64,000 bases of DNA from Wenyingzhuangia heitensis (GCF_011762155.1 NZ_JAASQL010000006.1:1-64000), one strand, 5' to 3'; shown: positions 27,243 through 37,376, numbered from the stretch's first letter. The notes: generated from the sequence alone by a model not told the origin. Program-made: numbers and translations.

Positions 27243-30221
27243 ATGTCACAATTCGATTTTATTCAAGTAAATGAATTTCAACCCAATTTAGAGGGGTGGA
27301 ATCAAATAGGTGCTATTAAAGAGTATCTATTTAGTAATAACAATAAAGATTTGTTGTTAATTAATGAAAATGGATATCAAGTTAAGATTTCATTTTTATC
27401 AGAAACAGCTATAAGAGTACGTTTTAAACCTGTGGTTAATCCCGATTACAGTGGAAATGAATCTTATGCTGTGGTAAACAGAAATTTAGGAAATGTATCT
27501 GTAAACTATATAGAACTACCAGACAACGGAGGGACTTTACATATTACTACTGGTCAGTTAGATATTTTTGTTGGTTTGGCTCCTTATGGAATATCTGTTC
27601 AAAAAGATGGAAAGGTAATTACCGAAGATACCTACAGCAAAAATATAGTGTTTAGTAATGAAGCGGTAGCTAACTTAAAAAAAGCTCCTACAACAGAAAG
27701 TTATTTTGGTTTTGGAGAAAAAGCAGGAGAAATTTTAGATAAGAAAGAGAACACAATGACTTTCTTTAATTATGATAACTTTTCTTATCTAGATGGTGGA
27801 GTGGTACCAGATGATAACACAGGTGGTCCTTTAAATCCGTCAAGTCCCTTGTACAATTCTATGCCATACTGTTTGGCTATTGGTAAAGGAGAAAACGCTA
27901 TTAAATACGCTTATGGTGTGTATTTAGATAATGTATCTCAAACTTACTTTAACATGGGAGCTAATGATTATTCTGATATGGATGGTAAGTATTATTTTGG
28001 AGCTTTATACGGGGAGTTAGATTATTATATTATGATTGGTTCTACCAAAGATGGTAGTCAAAATGAGGCTTCTAGTGTCATCTCTCAATACTCTAAACTT
28101 ACGGGAGCTTCTGCCATGCCACCCATGTATGCTTTAGGATACCAACAAGGGTGTTACGGATATTTTGATCGTGAAAAATTAGAAGGAATTGCCAAAGCTT
28201 ATAGAGATGCAAATATTCCAATTGATGGATTGCATATAGATGTTGATTTTCAAGACAATTACAGAACCTTTACCAATAGTGAAGTAAAGTTTCCAAATGT
28301 AGGAGATATGTTTGAAAATTTACATAATGAAGGATTTAAATGTAGTACAAATATTACAGGAATTATTACAGCTAATCCATATGACGAGACAGGGAAACAA
28401 CCAGGAGATGAAGGTTACAAAGGATATCCTACTCGTGATAATTTGGTAGATTTAAATGTAAACAGTGCTATGGAAAGCAATTATCTACCCAACACCGTTC
28501 CTCCATTAACAGATAGTAGTGAAGGGGATATTTCTCCATATCCACAAGCATTTATTTGGAATACACGATATGATGAAGGTAAAAATCCTAAAATTTTTAT
28601 GGCTCAAGAAAGTTATGGTTCTGATACTTATTACCAAGGAAAACCTTATAATCCATATGTTAAAAATTATCCATCACCAGGACATCCACAAGGACAAAAT
28701 AATTTAGGAACTTATGGGTATTATATGGATTTAGGAATTGAATCTGTAAAAGAGTATTGGGGAGCACAATACAAGTATTTATTAAGCAAAGGTTTAGATA
28801 TGATTTGGCAAGACATGACCTGTCCTGCTTTGGTGGCTAATAGTGATAATGATACGGCTGTAAAATCTCTTCCTTTAGATTTAGAAATGTATGATAAGGT
28901 GACAAATCAATATCAACCTAATGCAAAAATCCACAACTCATTTTCTTTAAACTTAGTTACAGCAACTTATGAAGGACTGACAAAATTAAAGAAAGATGAA
29001 GCTACTGTAGGAAGTTATAACTACAAAAAAAGAAATTTTATTATTTCTAGAGGTGGTTTTGCAGGTGTACATCGTTATGCCGGAATTTGGACTGGAGATT
29101 CTGCAAGTAGTTGGGATTTCTTAAAAATTAACATTCCAGAAGTATTAAATATTGGTTTGAGTGGGTTGCCAATTTCAGGATGTGATATAGGTGGTTTTGC
29201 TGGCGGATCTGGAAGTGTGTCAGAAAACGGAACACACAAAGTAACACAATACGAGTTATTTACACGTTGGATGACTGCTGGAGCGTTTTTGCCTTGGTAT
29301 AGAAATCATTACGATGGATATAATAAAAGTTTTCAAGAGCCTTTTTATTATGGTGAGCCTGTACCTACAAATTGTAGAAAATATATAAACATGCGTTACC
29401 AATTATTGCAGGTTTTTTATGATTATATGTTTGAAAGTACACAAAATGGATTGCCAATTTGTAGAGCTTTATTTATAAATGAGCCAAATGATATTAATGT
29501 TTTTAATTATGCAGATCAACAATTCTTTTTAGGGAAAGATGTGCTGGTTGCTCCTGTAACCGATGAAAACTGGAACAAAGATGTTTATTTACCCAACAAA
29601 AACAATTGGTTTGTTTTTGATGTAAATGGTGCTGCGTTACCACAACCTACACAAGGTGGTAAAGCGTACTCTTGGTACGTACCTTTAGATTTGGTGCCAG
29701 TATATATTAGAGAGGGAGCAATTTTGCCTATTCGTGAATTGACACAATTTGTAGATGCAGAAAAAGCCAATTATTTAAACTTCTTTATTTATCCAACAAG
29801 TAAAGAGGTTAACAATGTAACGACTTACCAATTGTACCAAGATGATAAAGTTTCTACCAATTTTGAAGAAGAAGAAGCTTATCGAATTACAGAGGTAAAG
29901 GCTACCAAAACTCAAACAGGTAGAAATCTTACTTTTAATAGAGCGCATAATAATTATACTCCGTTAGAATCATATTTCTTTGTTTCATTTTTGGGAGTAC
30001 AAAGCAATCAAGCAGTAATTACCATTAACGGAAAACAATTAAAAGAATCTACAAAAGAAAAGGTTGAGAAAGCAACCAAAAATGCTTTTTATTATGATGA
30101 AGAAAATCAAAAAATAGTAACTAAAATAATAGATAACGTATCAACTATTACTATAGATATTGATTATACTTTTGAATTTAATATGGAGAGTGTTTTGTTA
30201 AATAATGCGGAATTAGTATAG
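27243..30221 (+). CDS. GH31 family protein, probably alpha-1,4-glucan lyase
   Basis: The 992-residue protein is a GH31 TIM-barrel enzyme with the nucleophile Asp at D524 (MIWQDMTCPAL) and a second catalytic Asp at D619 (GIWTGDSASS). Several blocks match the red-algal/fungal alpha-1,4-glucan lyase pattern better than ordinary alpha-glucosidases: FNYDNFSYLDGGVVPDD, YAYGVYLDNVSQTYFN, IDVDFQDNYRTFT (332-344), CSTNITGII, WQDMT rather than the hydrolase DMNEP, and LPWYRNHYD. Such lyases split alpha-1,4-glucans by beta-elimination to 1,5-anhydro-D-fructose. There is no signal peptide, so glycogen or maltodextrin in the cytoplasm is the likely substrate. GH31 is certain; the lyase activity is inferred from remembered sequence. 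It is a single gene with its own terminator. Confidence 0.82.
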   Translation: MSQFDFIQVNEFQPNLEGWNQIGAIKEYLFSNNNKDLLLINENGYQVKISFLSETAIRVRFKPVVNPDYSGNESYAVVNRNLGNVSVNYIELPDNGGTLHITTGQLDIFVGLAPYGISVQKDGKVITEDTYSKNIVFSNEAVANLKKAPTTESYFGFGEKAGEILDKKENTMTFFNYDNFSYLDGGVVPDDNTGGPLNPSSPLYNSMPYCLAIGKGENAIKYAYGVYLDNVSQTYFNMGANDYSDMDGKYYFGALYGELDYYIMIGSTKDGSQNEASSVISQYSKLTGASAMPPMYALGYQQGCYGYFDREKLEGIAKAYRDANIPIDGLHIDVDFQDNYRTFTNSEVKFPNVGDMFENLHNEGFKCSTNITGIITANPYDETGKQPGDEGYKGYPTRDNLVDLNVNSAMESNYLPNTVPPLTDSSEGDISPYPQAFIWNTRYDEGKNPKIFMAQESYGSDTYYQGKPYNPYVKNYPSPGHPQGQNNLGTYGYYMDLGIESVKEYWGAQYKYLLSKGLDMIWQDMTCPALVANSDNDTAVKSLPLDLEMYDKVTNQYQPNAKIHNSFSLNLVTATYEGLTKLKKDEATVGSYNYKKRNFIISRGGFAGVHRYAGIWTGDSASSWDFLKINIPEVLNIGLSGLPISGCDIGGFAGGSGSVSENGTHKVTQYELFTRWMTAGAFLPWYRNHYDGYNKSFQEPFYYGEPVPTNCRKYINMRYQLLQVFYDYMFESTQNGLPICRALFINEPNDINVFNYADQQFFLGKDVLVAPVTDENWNKDVYLPNKNNWFVFDVNGAALPQPTQGGKAYSWYVPLDLVPVYIREGAILPIRELTQFVDAEKANYLNFFIYPTSKEVNNVTTYQLYQDDKVSTNFEEEEAYRITEVKATKTQTGRNLTFNRAHNNYTPLESYFFVSFLGVQSNQAVITINGKQLKESTKEKVEKATKNAFYYDEENQKIVTKIIDNVSTITIDIDYTFEFNMESVLLNNAELV

Positions 30222-30242
30222 TTGTTATTTCCAAATTTTGTG

Positions 30243-30271
30243 AAAAAGGAGAGCGAAAGCTTTCCTTTTTT
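30243..30271 (+). terminator. Terminator of the GH31 gene
   Basis: A 12-bp stem with one G-U pair (30243-30254 with 30259-30270) is closed by a GAAA tetraloop and ends in a T run. Confidence 0.85.
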
Positions 30272-30351
30272 GTTTTTAATCAACTAAATAGTACAATTAG
30301 TTTTATAGTATTGTAATAATTATTAAGGATTTAAAACTCTACTAAAATTTT

Positions 30352-31206
30352 ATGAGCATTCGTTTTAAAGAAAATATTAAAATTATTACTGAAACCTACA
30401 AGAATTGGTTAAAAAATGATCCATTTCAATTAAGTGCAGCAGTTAGTTATTATGCCTTATTTTCTTTTCCTGCTTTGTTAATTATTGTAATACAAACAGC
30501 AGGTTTGTTTTATGATAAAACAGCCATAAAAAACAAAATATTAATAGAAATAAGCTCTGTACTAGGAAGAGATTCCGCAGAAAGTATTCAAACTATTATA
30601 AAAAATGCAGTAATAGAAGATCAAACAACTTTGGCTTTTATAGTGGGAATTTCCACACTTTTATATGGTGCTACGGGTTTGTTTATTGCTTTACAAAAAG
30701 CTTTAAATACAATTTGGGAGGTACCAATTACCAAAACAACAGGTTTTTTTAAAATGATAAAAAATAGACTTTTCTCTTTGAGTTTGGTTTTAATTATAGG
30801 TTTTTTATTATTAATATCTATGGTTGTTACCACTATTATATCTGGACTAAGTAACTGGATAGAAGCAAATTTTTCAGATTTTATATTAAGTGCAATCCAT
30901 CTTATTAATTTTATATTATCACTAGGGATTATTACTGTTTTATTTGGGTTGATTTTTAAAATTTTACCAGATGTAAAACTAAAATGGAAACATGTTTGGT
31001 TAGGTGCATTTGTAACAAGTTTACTTTTTGATATTGGTAAATTTGCTTTGGGAATTTATTTTGGAACACTAAATCCTGAATCTACTTTTGGTGCTGCAGG
31101 CTCTATTGTTTTAATATTATTATGGGTGTCTTATTCTAGTCTTATTTTATTTTTTGGAGCTGAATTTACCAAAGTGTATTCAGAAACTATGTTGAAGAGA
31201 AATTAA
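30352..31206 (+). CDS. YihY/BrkB family inner membrane protein
   Basis: The 284-residue membrane protein has the family pattern DPFQLSAAVSYYALFSFPALLII near residue 23, about six membrane segments and the late LNPESTFGAAGSIVLILLWVSY region. This family was once called ribonuclease BN by mistake, and its real function is unsettled (a transporter or cell-envelope role has been suggested). It is a single gene upstream of the copper island with no visible link to it. Confidence 0.9.
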   Translation: MSIRFKENIKIITETYKNWLKNDPFQLSAAVSYYALFSFPALLIIVIQTAGLFYDKTAIKNKILIEISSVLGRDSAESIQTIIKNAVIEDQTTLAFIVGISTLLYGATGLFIALQKALNTIWEVPITKTTGFFKMIKNRLFSLSLVLIIGFLLLISMVVTTIISGLSNWIEANFSDFILSAIHLINFILSLGIITVLFGLIFKILPDVKLKWKHVWLGAFVTSLLFDIGKFALGIYFGTLNPESTFGAAGSIVLILLWVSYSSLILFFGAEFTKVYSETMLKRN

Positions 31207-31212
31207 TAAGCC

Positions 31213-31245
31213 TTTGTTTTTTACTGCTAAAAATATGTACCTTTG
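31213..31245 (+). promoter_or_regulatory. Promoter of the copper island (HYC_CC_PP gene)
   Basis: TTTG (31213-31216), 21 nt, then TACCTTTG (31238-31245). The ATG follows after only 6 nt, suggesting a leaderless transcript. Its placement inside a possible TTG-start extension supports the ATG at 31252. Confidence 0.62.
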
Positions 31246-31251
31246 TTTTGT

Positions 31252-31665
31252 ATGAAAAAAGTATTTCACAAAATAACATCTTTATTAATGGCCATCGTAG
31301 TTTTGTTTTCTACGATGTCTTTTACTGTAGATATGCATTATTGTGGAGATACCTTAATGGATTCTTCTATTTTTAAAAAAGCAGAAGCTTGTGCTATGCA
31401 AATGTCAAAAACTCCTTTAAAAGAGTGTGTTGTCGACATGGGTAATTGCTGTACAGACAAACAAATCACTCTTACTGGTCAAGATGATTTACAACAAATA
31501 GCTGCTAAAACTTCTTTAAATCAACAAATATTTATTACCTCTTTTGTAGTTGCTTATTTAAATTTGTTTCAAGACGTAAATAAGGAAAACACATCTCACA
31601 AAAAATATTTTCCGCCACTCGTTAGCAAGCAAATCTATAAGCTAGACGAAACTTATTTAATTTGA
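31252..31665 (+). CDS. HYC_CC_PP family secreted small protein
   Basis: The 137-residue product has a hydrophobic signal (MKKVFHKITSLLMAIVVLFS) and then the three marks that name this family: MHYCGD, GNCCTD and FPPLV. Further cysteines (ACAM, ECVV) make it Cys- and Met-rich, as expected of a periplasmic copper binder, though direct metal binding is inferred. It heads the copper efflux island, 115 bp before cusA. The ATG at 31252 is chosen over an upstream TTG because the promoter box overlaps that extension. Confidence 0.82.
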   Translation: MKKVFHKITSLLMAIVVLFSTMSFTVDMHYCGDTLMDSSIFKKAEACAMQMSKTPLKECVVDMGNCCTDKQITLTGQDDLQQIAAKTSLNQQIFITSFVVAYLNLFQDVNKENTSHKKYFPPLVSKQIYKLDETYLI

Positions 31666-31688
31666 TTTTTTATTTAATAAACTTATTT

Positions 31689-31723
31689 AATCCTATAATG
31701 TGTCTTAATACATTGTAAGGATT
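31689..31723. promoter_or_regulatory. Imperfect inverted repeat before cusA (possible operator)
   Basis: Half-sites AATCCTATAATGT (31689-31701) and ACATTGTAAGGATT (31710-31723) form an imperfect dyad around 8 bp, between the HYC_CC_PP and cusA genes. It lacks a T run, so it does not look like a terminator. Binding by the island's AraC regulator is a guess. Confidence 0.3.
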
Positions 31724-31780
31724 TGTTATTGTATTTGATGTTTTTTAACATCTACATCTGTCAATTAAAATTTAAAAATC

Positions 31781-34700
31781 ATGCTAAATAAAAGCATAAA
31801 ATTTCTAATAGAAAACAAATTAGTAGCCTTGTTACTGCTTGTTTTGTGTATAGGTTGGGGAACAGTAAATTCTCCTTTTAAATGGAATACAGGTTTTTTA
31901 CCTAGCAATCCTGTTGCTGTTGATGCAATTCCAGATATTGGAGAAAATCAACAAATTGTATTTACAAAATGGGAAGGACAATCTCCGCAAGATATAGAAG
32001 ATCAAATAACGTACCCTTTAACCACTTCTTTGTTAGGGATTCCAGGAGTAAAAACCATTCGTAGCTCTTCTATGTTTGGCTTTTCTAGTATTTATGTTAT
32101 TTTTAATGAAAATGTAGATTTTTATTGGTCTCGAAGCAGAATTTTAGAAAAATTAAATTCCTTATCAACTAATTTATTACCCAAAGACGCAAAGCCAACA
32201 TTAGGACCTGATGCTACGGGTTTGGGACAAATTTACTGGTACACTTTAGAGGGTAGAGATGAGCAAGGAAATATTACTGGCGGATGGGATTTACAAGAAC
32301 TACGTAGTATTCAAGATTATTATGTAAAATATGCGTTGTCCTCCGCAAGTGGGGTTTCCGAAGTAGCATCTGTAGGTGGCTATGTAAAAGAATATCAGGT
32401 AGACGTGGATCCTGAAAAAATGAGACAATACAATATCAATCTCAATCAAGTTGTAAAGGCCGTAAAAGAAAGCAATCAAGATATTGGAGCACAAACTTTA
32501 GAAGTTAATCAGGTAGAATATTTAGTACGTGGTTTGGGAACCATAAAATCTATTGATGATTTAGAAAATGCAATAGTGTCTTCTATAGAGTTTACGGCTA
32601 TTAAATTAAAAGACATAGCTAAAGTTTCTTTAGGTCCCGCAGTTCGTAGAGGACTATTAGATAAGGAAGGGGCAGAGGCTGTTGGTGGAGTTGTAGTGGC
32701 TAGGTATGGTGCCAACCCTATGGAAGTAATTAACAATATAAAAACTAAAATATCTGAATTAAAAGGAGGCTTACCATCCAAAACATTGTCAGATGGTAGA
32801 ATTTCACAAGTAACCATTATTCCTTTTTACGATCGTACAGAATTGATTCAAGAAACGTTAGACACTCTAAATGAAGCCTTAATTTTAGAAATACTAATTA
32901 CCATTTTGGTAATTATTGTTATGGTTTTTAATATAAGGGCTTCTTTGTTAATATCTGGTTTGTTACCCGTAGCTGTCTTGGTGGTTTTTGTAACCATGAA
33001 AATTTTTAAAGTAGATGCTAATATTGTGGCTTTGTCTGGTATTGCCATTGCCATTGGTACAATGGTAGATGTTGGTGTTATTTTAGCAGAAAATATGATT
33101 CGTCATTTAGATGACGAACAAGAAAAGGGGCAAAAACTACCTATAAATGATGTTATTTATAACGCTACCTCCGAAGTGTCTGGAGCCATTGTTACTGCTG
33201 TAATGACTACCATTATTAGTTTTATACCTGTATTTACTATGGTAGGTGCAGAAGGGAAATTGTTTAGGCCTTTGGCTTTTACCAAAACAATGGCTTTAAC
33301 AGCTTCTTTGGGTATTGCATTGTTTTTAATTCCTCCTTTTGCTGCTTTTTTATTTAGAAAAACAACAATTAAAAAGCAATTTGTTTTTGTGGTTCAACTA
33401 ATATTAGTTGCTGTAGGAATTTTTGTTGTTGTTAAAGGTTTTTGGTTGGGAATTGTGCTAATTACTTTTGGTCTAAATGGTTTGTTTTTTATACAAGTAG
33501 CAGAAACTATATTTAGGGTAAAAATATATCAGTTTTATATTACAATTCATAAAAACACTGTTAATGTATGTATAGCATCATTTGCTGTAATATTTTTATT
33601 GGCAGAATATTGGAGGCCTTTGGGGTTTGATAGAGGTGTTTTTGTCAATTTTCTGTTTGTTTCAATTTTCTGTTTTGGAATTTTAGGAATTTTTTCTGTT
33701 TTTAGAATTTATTATTCTAAAATTTTACAATGGGCATTGGCAAATAAAGCGCTGTTTTTCATATTTCCAATTACAATTTTAATCTTCGGAATTGTAATTT
33801 TAAGAAATACAGGAAAAGAATTTATGCCCTCTTTAAACGAAGGTTCTTTTTTACTAATGCCTACATCTTTACCGCATGCTGGAGTTGCTGAAAACAAAAG
33901 AGTGTTACAGCAGTTAGATATGGCAGTGGCAACTATACCAGAAGTAGAAACTGTTGTAGGAAAAGCGGGGAGAACGGAATCTGCTTTAGACCCAGCTCCT
34001 TTATCTATGTATGAAAATATGATTCAATACAAATCAGAATTCATGCGTAACGATAAAGGAAAAAGACAGCGTTATAAAGTTGATAATAATGGCTTGTTTG
34101 AATTAAAAGATGGACGTTTGATTGCCAATCCTAATCAAACAAAAAATTCAATTTTCACTTCTGTCAAACATCAACAATTAATTGAAGATGAAAAAGGGGA
34201 GTATTATAGAAATTGGAGACCTAAAATACAATCACCCAATGATATTTGGAAAGAAATTGCAAGAGTTACCAAATTACCTGGAATTACATCAGCACCAAAA
34301 TTACAACCTATAGAAACTCGTTTGATTATGTTACAAACAGGAATGCGAGCACCTATGGGAATAAAAGTTAAAGGACAAAGTTTAAAAGAAATCGAATCCT
34401 TTGGTTTGCAATTAGAAGAAATTCTAAAACAAGTAGAAGGTGTAAAAACAGAGGCCGTTTTTGCGGATAGAATTGTTGGTAAGCCTTATTTACTTATAGA
34501 TATTGATAGAGAAAAAATTGCTAGATATGGAGTTTCTATTCAAGAAGTACAAAATGTTTTAAAGGTTGCTATTGGTGGAGTTCCATTAACACAAACGGTT
34601 GAAGGGAGAGAACGTTATGGTGTAAGAGTTCGTTATCCTAGAGAGTTGCGCAACCATCCAGAAACTCTTAAAAATATATATGTATCCTTAGCTAATGGAG

Positions 34701-35536
34701 GTCAAATTCCTTTGGGAGATTTAGTAACATTTCGTTATGAGCAAGGAGCGCAAGTAATAAAAAGTGAAGATACTTTTTTGGTTGGATATGTACTGTTTGA
34801 TAAGTTGGAAGGCTATGCAGAGGTTGATGTGGTAGAAAATGCTCAAGATTTGTTGCAACAAAAAATAAAAAGTGGAGTGTTAAAAATTCCTAAAGGAATC
34901 AATTATCAGTTTACAGGAACGTATGAAAATCAATTAAGAGCAGAAAAAACATTGTCTGTAGTAGTGCCGTTAGCATTGGGGATTATTTTCTTAATTCTAT
35001 ATTTTCAATTTAAATCTATTAGCACCTCTTTAATGGTTTTTACAGGAATATCGGTTGCTTTTGCAGGTGGGTTTATCATGATTTGGCTGTACGGACAAAA
35101 TTGGTTTTTAAACTTTGAACTGTTTGGAGAAAACATAAGAACTCTTTTTAATATAAAAACTATCAATTTAAGCGTGGCCGTTTGGGTTGGGTTTATAGCC
35201 TTATTTGGTATTGCTACAGATGATGGTGTGGTAATGGCTACTTATTTAACGCAATCTTTTAAAAGAGAAAAACCATCTACACAAAAAGAAATTAGAACCA
35301 CAGCTTTACTTGCAGCTCAAAAAAGAATAAGACCTTGCTTAATGACCACGGTAACTACTATTTTGGCATTATTACCTGTGTTAACATCTACAGGAAAAGG
35401 AAGTGATATTATGATTCCGATGGCAATTCCCATTTTTGGGGGAATGGTTATAGATATTACTTCTTATTTTATAGTGCCTGTGTTGTATAGTTGGAGAGAA
35501 GAAGTAAAAATGAAAAGAAGTAAAAATGAAAAATAA
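31781..35536 (+). CDS. cusA: Heavy-metal efflux RND permease, CusA/CzcA type
   Basis: The 1251-residue inner membrane permease exports monovalent copper or silver through the CusCBA complex. It starts like the family (FLIENKLVALLLLVL, VDAIPDIGENQQIV), carries the TM4 relay segment (ALSGIAIAIGTMVDVGVILAENM), the methionine-bearing porter region (MRAPMGIKV) and the C-terminal TM block (LFGIATDDGVVMATYL). It is about 200 residues longer than E. coli CusA because of extra membrane segments (roughly residues 525-660), which other Bacteroidota relatives also have. It overlaps cusC by 11 bp. Confidence 0.94.
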   Translation: MLNKSIKFLIENKLVALLLLVLCIGWGTVNSPFKWNTGFLPSNPVAVDAIPDIGENQQIVFTKWEGQSPQDIEDQITYPLTTSLLGIPGVKTIRSSSMFGFSSIYVIFNENVDFYWSRSRILEKLNSLSTNLLPKDAKPTLGPDATGLGQIYWYTLEGRDEQGNITGGWDLQELRSIQDYYVKYALSSASGVSEVASVGGYVKEYQVDVDPEKMRQYNINLNQVVKAVKESNQDIGAQTLEVNQVEYLVRGLGTIKSIDDLENAIVSSIEFTAIKLKDIAKVSLGPAVRRGLLDKEGAEAVGGVVVARYGANPMEVINNIKTKISELKGGLPSKTLSDGRISQVTIIPFYDRTELIQETLDTLNEALILEILITILVIIVMVFNIRASLLISGLLPVAVLVVFVTMKIFKVDANIVALSGIAIAIGTMVDVGVILAENMIRHLDDEQEKGQKLPINDVIYNATSEVSGAIVTAVMTTIISFIPVFTMVGAEGKLFRPLAFTKTMALTASLGIALFLIPPFAAFLFRKTTIKKQFVFVVQLILVAVGIFVVVKGFWLGIVLITFGLNGLFFIQVAETIFRVKIYQFYITIHKNTVNVCIASFAVIFLLAEYWRPLGFDRGVFVNFLFVSIFCFGILGIFSVFRIYYSKILQWALANKALFFIFPITILIFGIVILRNTGKEFMPSLNEGSFLLMPTSLPHAGVAENKRVLQQLDMAVATIPEVETVVGKAGRTESALDPAPLSMYENMIQYKSEFMRNDKGKRQRYKVDNNGLFELKDGRLIANPNQTKNSIFTSVKHQQLIEDEKGEYYRNWRPKIQSPNDIWKEIARVTKLPGITSAPKLQPIETRLIMLQTGMRAPMGIKVKGQSLKEIESFGLQLEEILKQVEGVKTEAVFADRIVGKPYLLIDIDREKIARYGVSIQEVQNVLKVAIGGVPLTQTVEGRERYGVRVRYPRELRNHPETLKNIYVSLANGGQIPLGDLVTFRYEQGAQVIKSEDTFLVGYVLFDKLEGYAEVDVVENAQDLLQQKIKSGVLKIPKGINYQFTGTYENQLRAEKTLSVVVPLALGIIFLILYFQFKSISTSLMVFTGISVAFAGGFIMIWLYGQNWFLNFELFGENIRTLFNIKTINLSVAVWVGFIALFGIATDDGVVMATYLTQSFKREKPSTQKEIRTTALLAAQKRIRPCLMTTVTTILALLPVLTSTGKGSDIMIPMAIPIFGGMVIDITSYFIVPVLYSWREEVKMKRSKNEK

Positions 35537-36743
35537 GATATTAATTGTCATCTGCTTTTTAAGTTTTGGGGTTTCTAAAGCACAATCTCTAAGTAATTTG
35601 ATAGAAATTGGTTTAAGGAACAATCCCCTAATACAAAAATTTGAATTACAACATCAAATTCAAACAGAAAAAGTAAAAGAAGTAAATACCTTGCCAAATA
35701 CAGATTTTAGTGTTGGGTATTTTATAAGAGAGCCCGAGACAAAAACGGGAACTCAACGTTTTAAATTATCGGCAAAACAAATGTTACCTTGGTTTGGAAC
35801 TATTACTGCTAGAGAAAATTATGCAAACTCCTTAGCTGACACAAAGTTTGAAGATATTGTAATTGCAAAAAGAAAATTGATTACATCTGTATCTCAAGCT
35901 TATTATAATTTGTATGCAAATCAACAAAAACAAAGAGTATTTGTTCTAAACATAAATTTATTACATACTTATAAAAAACTAGCGTTAACTGCTGTAGAGA
36001 TAGAAAAAGCATCGGTAGTAGATGTGTTAAAATTGCAGATGAGAATTAATGATATTGAGCAATTAAAACAAGTATTAGAACAACAATTTTTATCGGAACA
36101 AACCTATATAAATAATCTATTAAATAGAGACAAGTCTATAAAAATTACTCCTTTTGATAAACTCCAAATTCCACAAATAGAAGAGGAATTATTACTAGAT
36201 AATTTAAGCATTCATCCAGAATTATTAAAGTACGATAAATTGTATAGTTCTGTGGAACAATCAGAATTGTTAAATCAAAAAGAAAGTCACCCTTTAATTG
36301 GTTTTGGATTAGAGTATATTAATGTTGAAAGAATTACAGGTTTAAATGTTGTTGACAATGGTAAGGATGTTGTAATGCCATTGTTGTCTATATCTATTCC
36401 TATTTTTAATAAAAAATACAGATCTACTAGCAAGCAAAATGAATTAAAACAAAAAGAGATTCGTTTGGAAAAACAAGAGCGTTTTAACAAGTTAGAAACG
36501 TTGTTAGACAAAGCCACAAAAGGTAGGCAAGAAGCTAGAATTACATATAATATTCAGACTAAGAATAATGATCAAGCTCATAAAGCAGAAGAAATTTTAA
36601 GGAAAAATTATGAAACAGGAACAATTGATTTTAATGCTATTTTAGAAATTCAAGAACTACAATTAAAGTTTCAAATTAATCAAATAGAAGCTATTAAAAA
36701 ATATTATATACAATCATCAATCATTAATTATTTAGTAAAGTGA
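35526..36743 (+). CDS. cusC: TolC-family outer membrane component of the Cus system
   Basis: The 405-residue outer-membrane duct has a signal peptide (about 1-19, FGVSKAQ) and helical repeats typical of OEP/TolC (EIGLRNNPLIQKFELQHQI and NYETGTIDFNAILEIQELQL). It overlaps the cusA stop by 11 bp and the AraC gene start (TGATG), so it is translated as part of the same operon and would serve CusA/CusB. Confidence 0.88.
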   Translation: MKNKILIVICFLSFGVSKAQSLSNLIEIGLRNNPLIQKFELQHQIQTEKVKEVNTLPNTDFSVGYFIREPETKTGTQRFKLSAKQMLPWFGTITARENYANSLADTKFEDIVIAKRKLITSVSQAYYNLYANQQKQRVFVLNINLLHTYKKLALTAVEIEKASVVDVLKLQMRINDIEQLKQVLEQQFLSEQTYINNLLNRDKSIKITPFDKLQIPQIEEELLLDNLSIHPELLKYDKLYSSVEQSELLNQKESHPLIGFGLEYINVERITGLNVVDNGKDVVMPLLSISIPIFNKKYRSTSKQNELKQKEIRLEKQERFNKLETLLDKATKGRQEARITYNIQTKNNDQAHKAEEILRKNYETGTIDFNAILEIQELQLKFQINQIEAIKKYYIQSSIINYLVK

Positions 36744-37306
36744 TGGAAAAAATATTTTATATAAAAAACATGGTTTGTGATAGATGCAAACAGGTGTTGC
36801 GTACTGAATTTAACAATGCTTCTATCTCTTTTAGCAAAGTAGACCTGGGAGAAGTGGTTGTTAATATAACTTCAGAAAAAGAGTTGCTTATTTTTAAAAA
36901 CATCATTATTACAAATGGTTTTGAAATAGCAAGCAACGAGACAGATTTACAGGTAGAAAAAATGAAAGAATTGTTACAAGACAGAATAACAATTCAAACT
37001 GGTTTTGATGTGAAAATATCAGAATATATAGCTACAAAGTTGCATAAAGAATATTCTGTACTTAGTAAAATGTTTAGTACAAATGTTGGAGTCACGATAG
37101 AAAAATATGTGATTTATTTAAAAATAGAAAAAGCAAAAGAATTGATTCAAATGGGACAGTTATCATTTTCTGAAATTGCGTATAGTTTAAATTACAAAAG
37201 CAGTAGTCATTTGGCTAAGCAATTTAAATTGTTAACCGGTTTTTCTATGACCACTTATAAAACGACTAAAAACTGGAATCGAAAAACGTTAGACAAAATT
37301 GTATAA
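36743..37306 (+). CDS. AraC-family regulator with an N-terminal CxxC metal site
   Basis: The 187-residue protein has an HMA-like first half (KNMVCDRCKQVLR, C14/C17 region) and a C-terminal AraC/XylS helix-turn-helix domain (about 105-180, LSFSEIAYSLNYKSSSHLAKQFK). The CxxC suggests it senses copper or a similar metal and controls the island; this is inference from family and position. The ATG at 36743 overlaps the cusC stop as TGATG, which I prefer to the GTG three bases upstream. Confidence 0.87.
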   Translation: MEKIFYIKNMVCDRCKQVLRTEFNNASISFSKVDLGEVVVNITSEKELLIFKNIIITNGFEIASNETDLQVEKMKELLQDRITIQTGFDVKISEYIATKLHKEYSVLSKMFSTNVGVTIEKYVIYLKIEKAKELIQMGQLSFSEIAYSLNYKSSSHLAKQFKLLTGFSMTTYKTTKNWNRKTLDKIV

Positions 37307-37376
37307 ATAAGAACCGTAATCATACAAGTTAAAACAAAGCAAGAAAGGTAATTTTAACACTCTTAAAATTAAAAAA

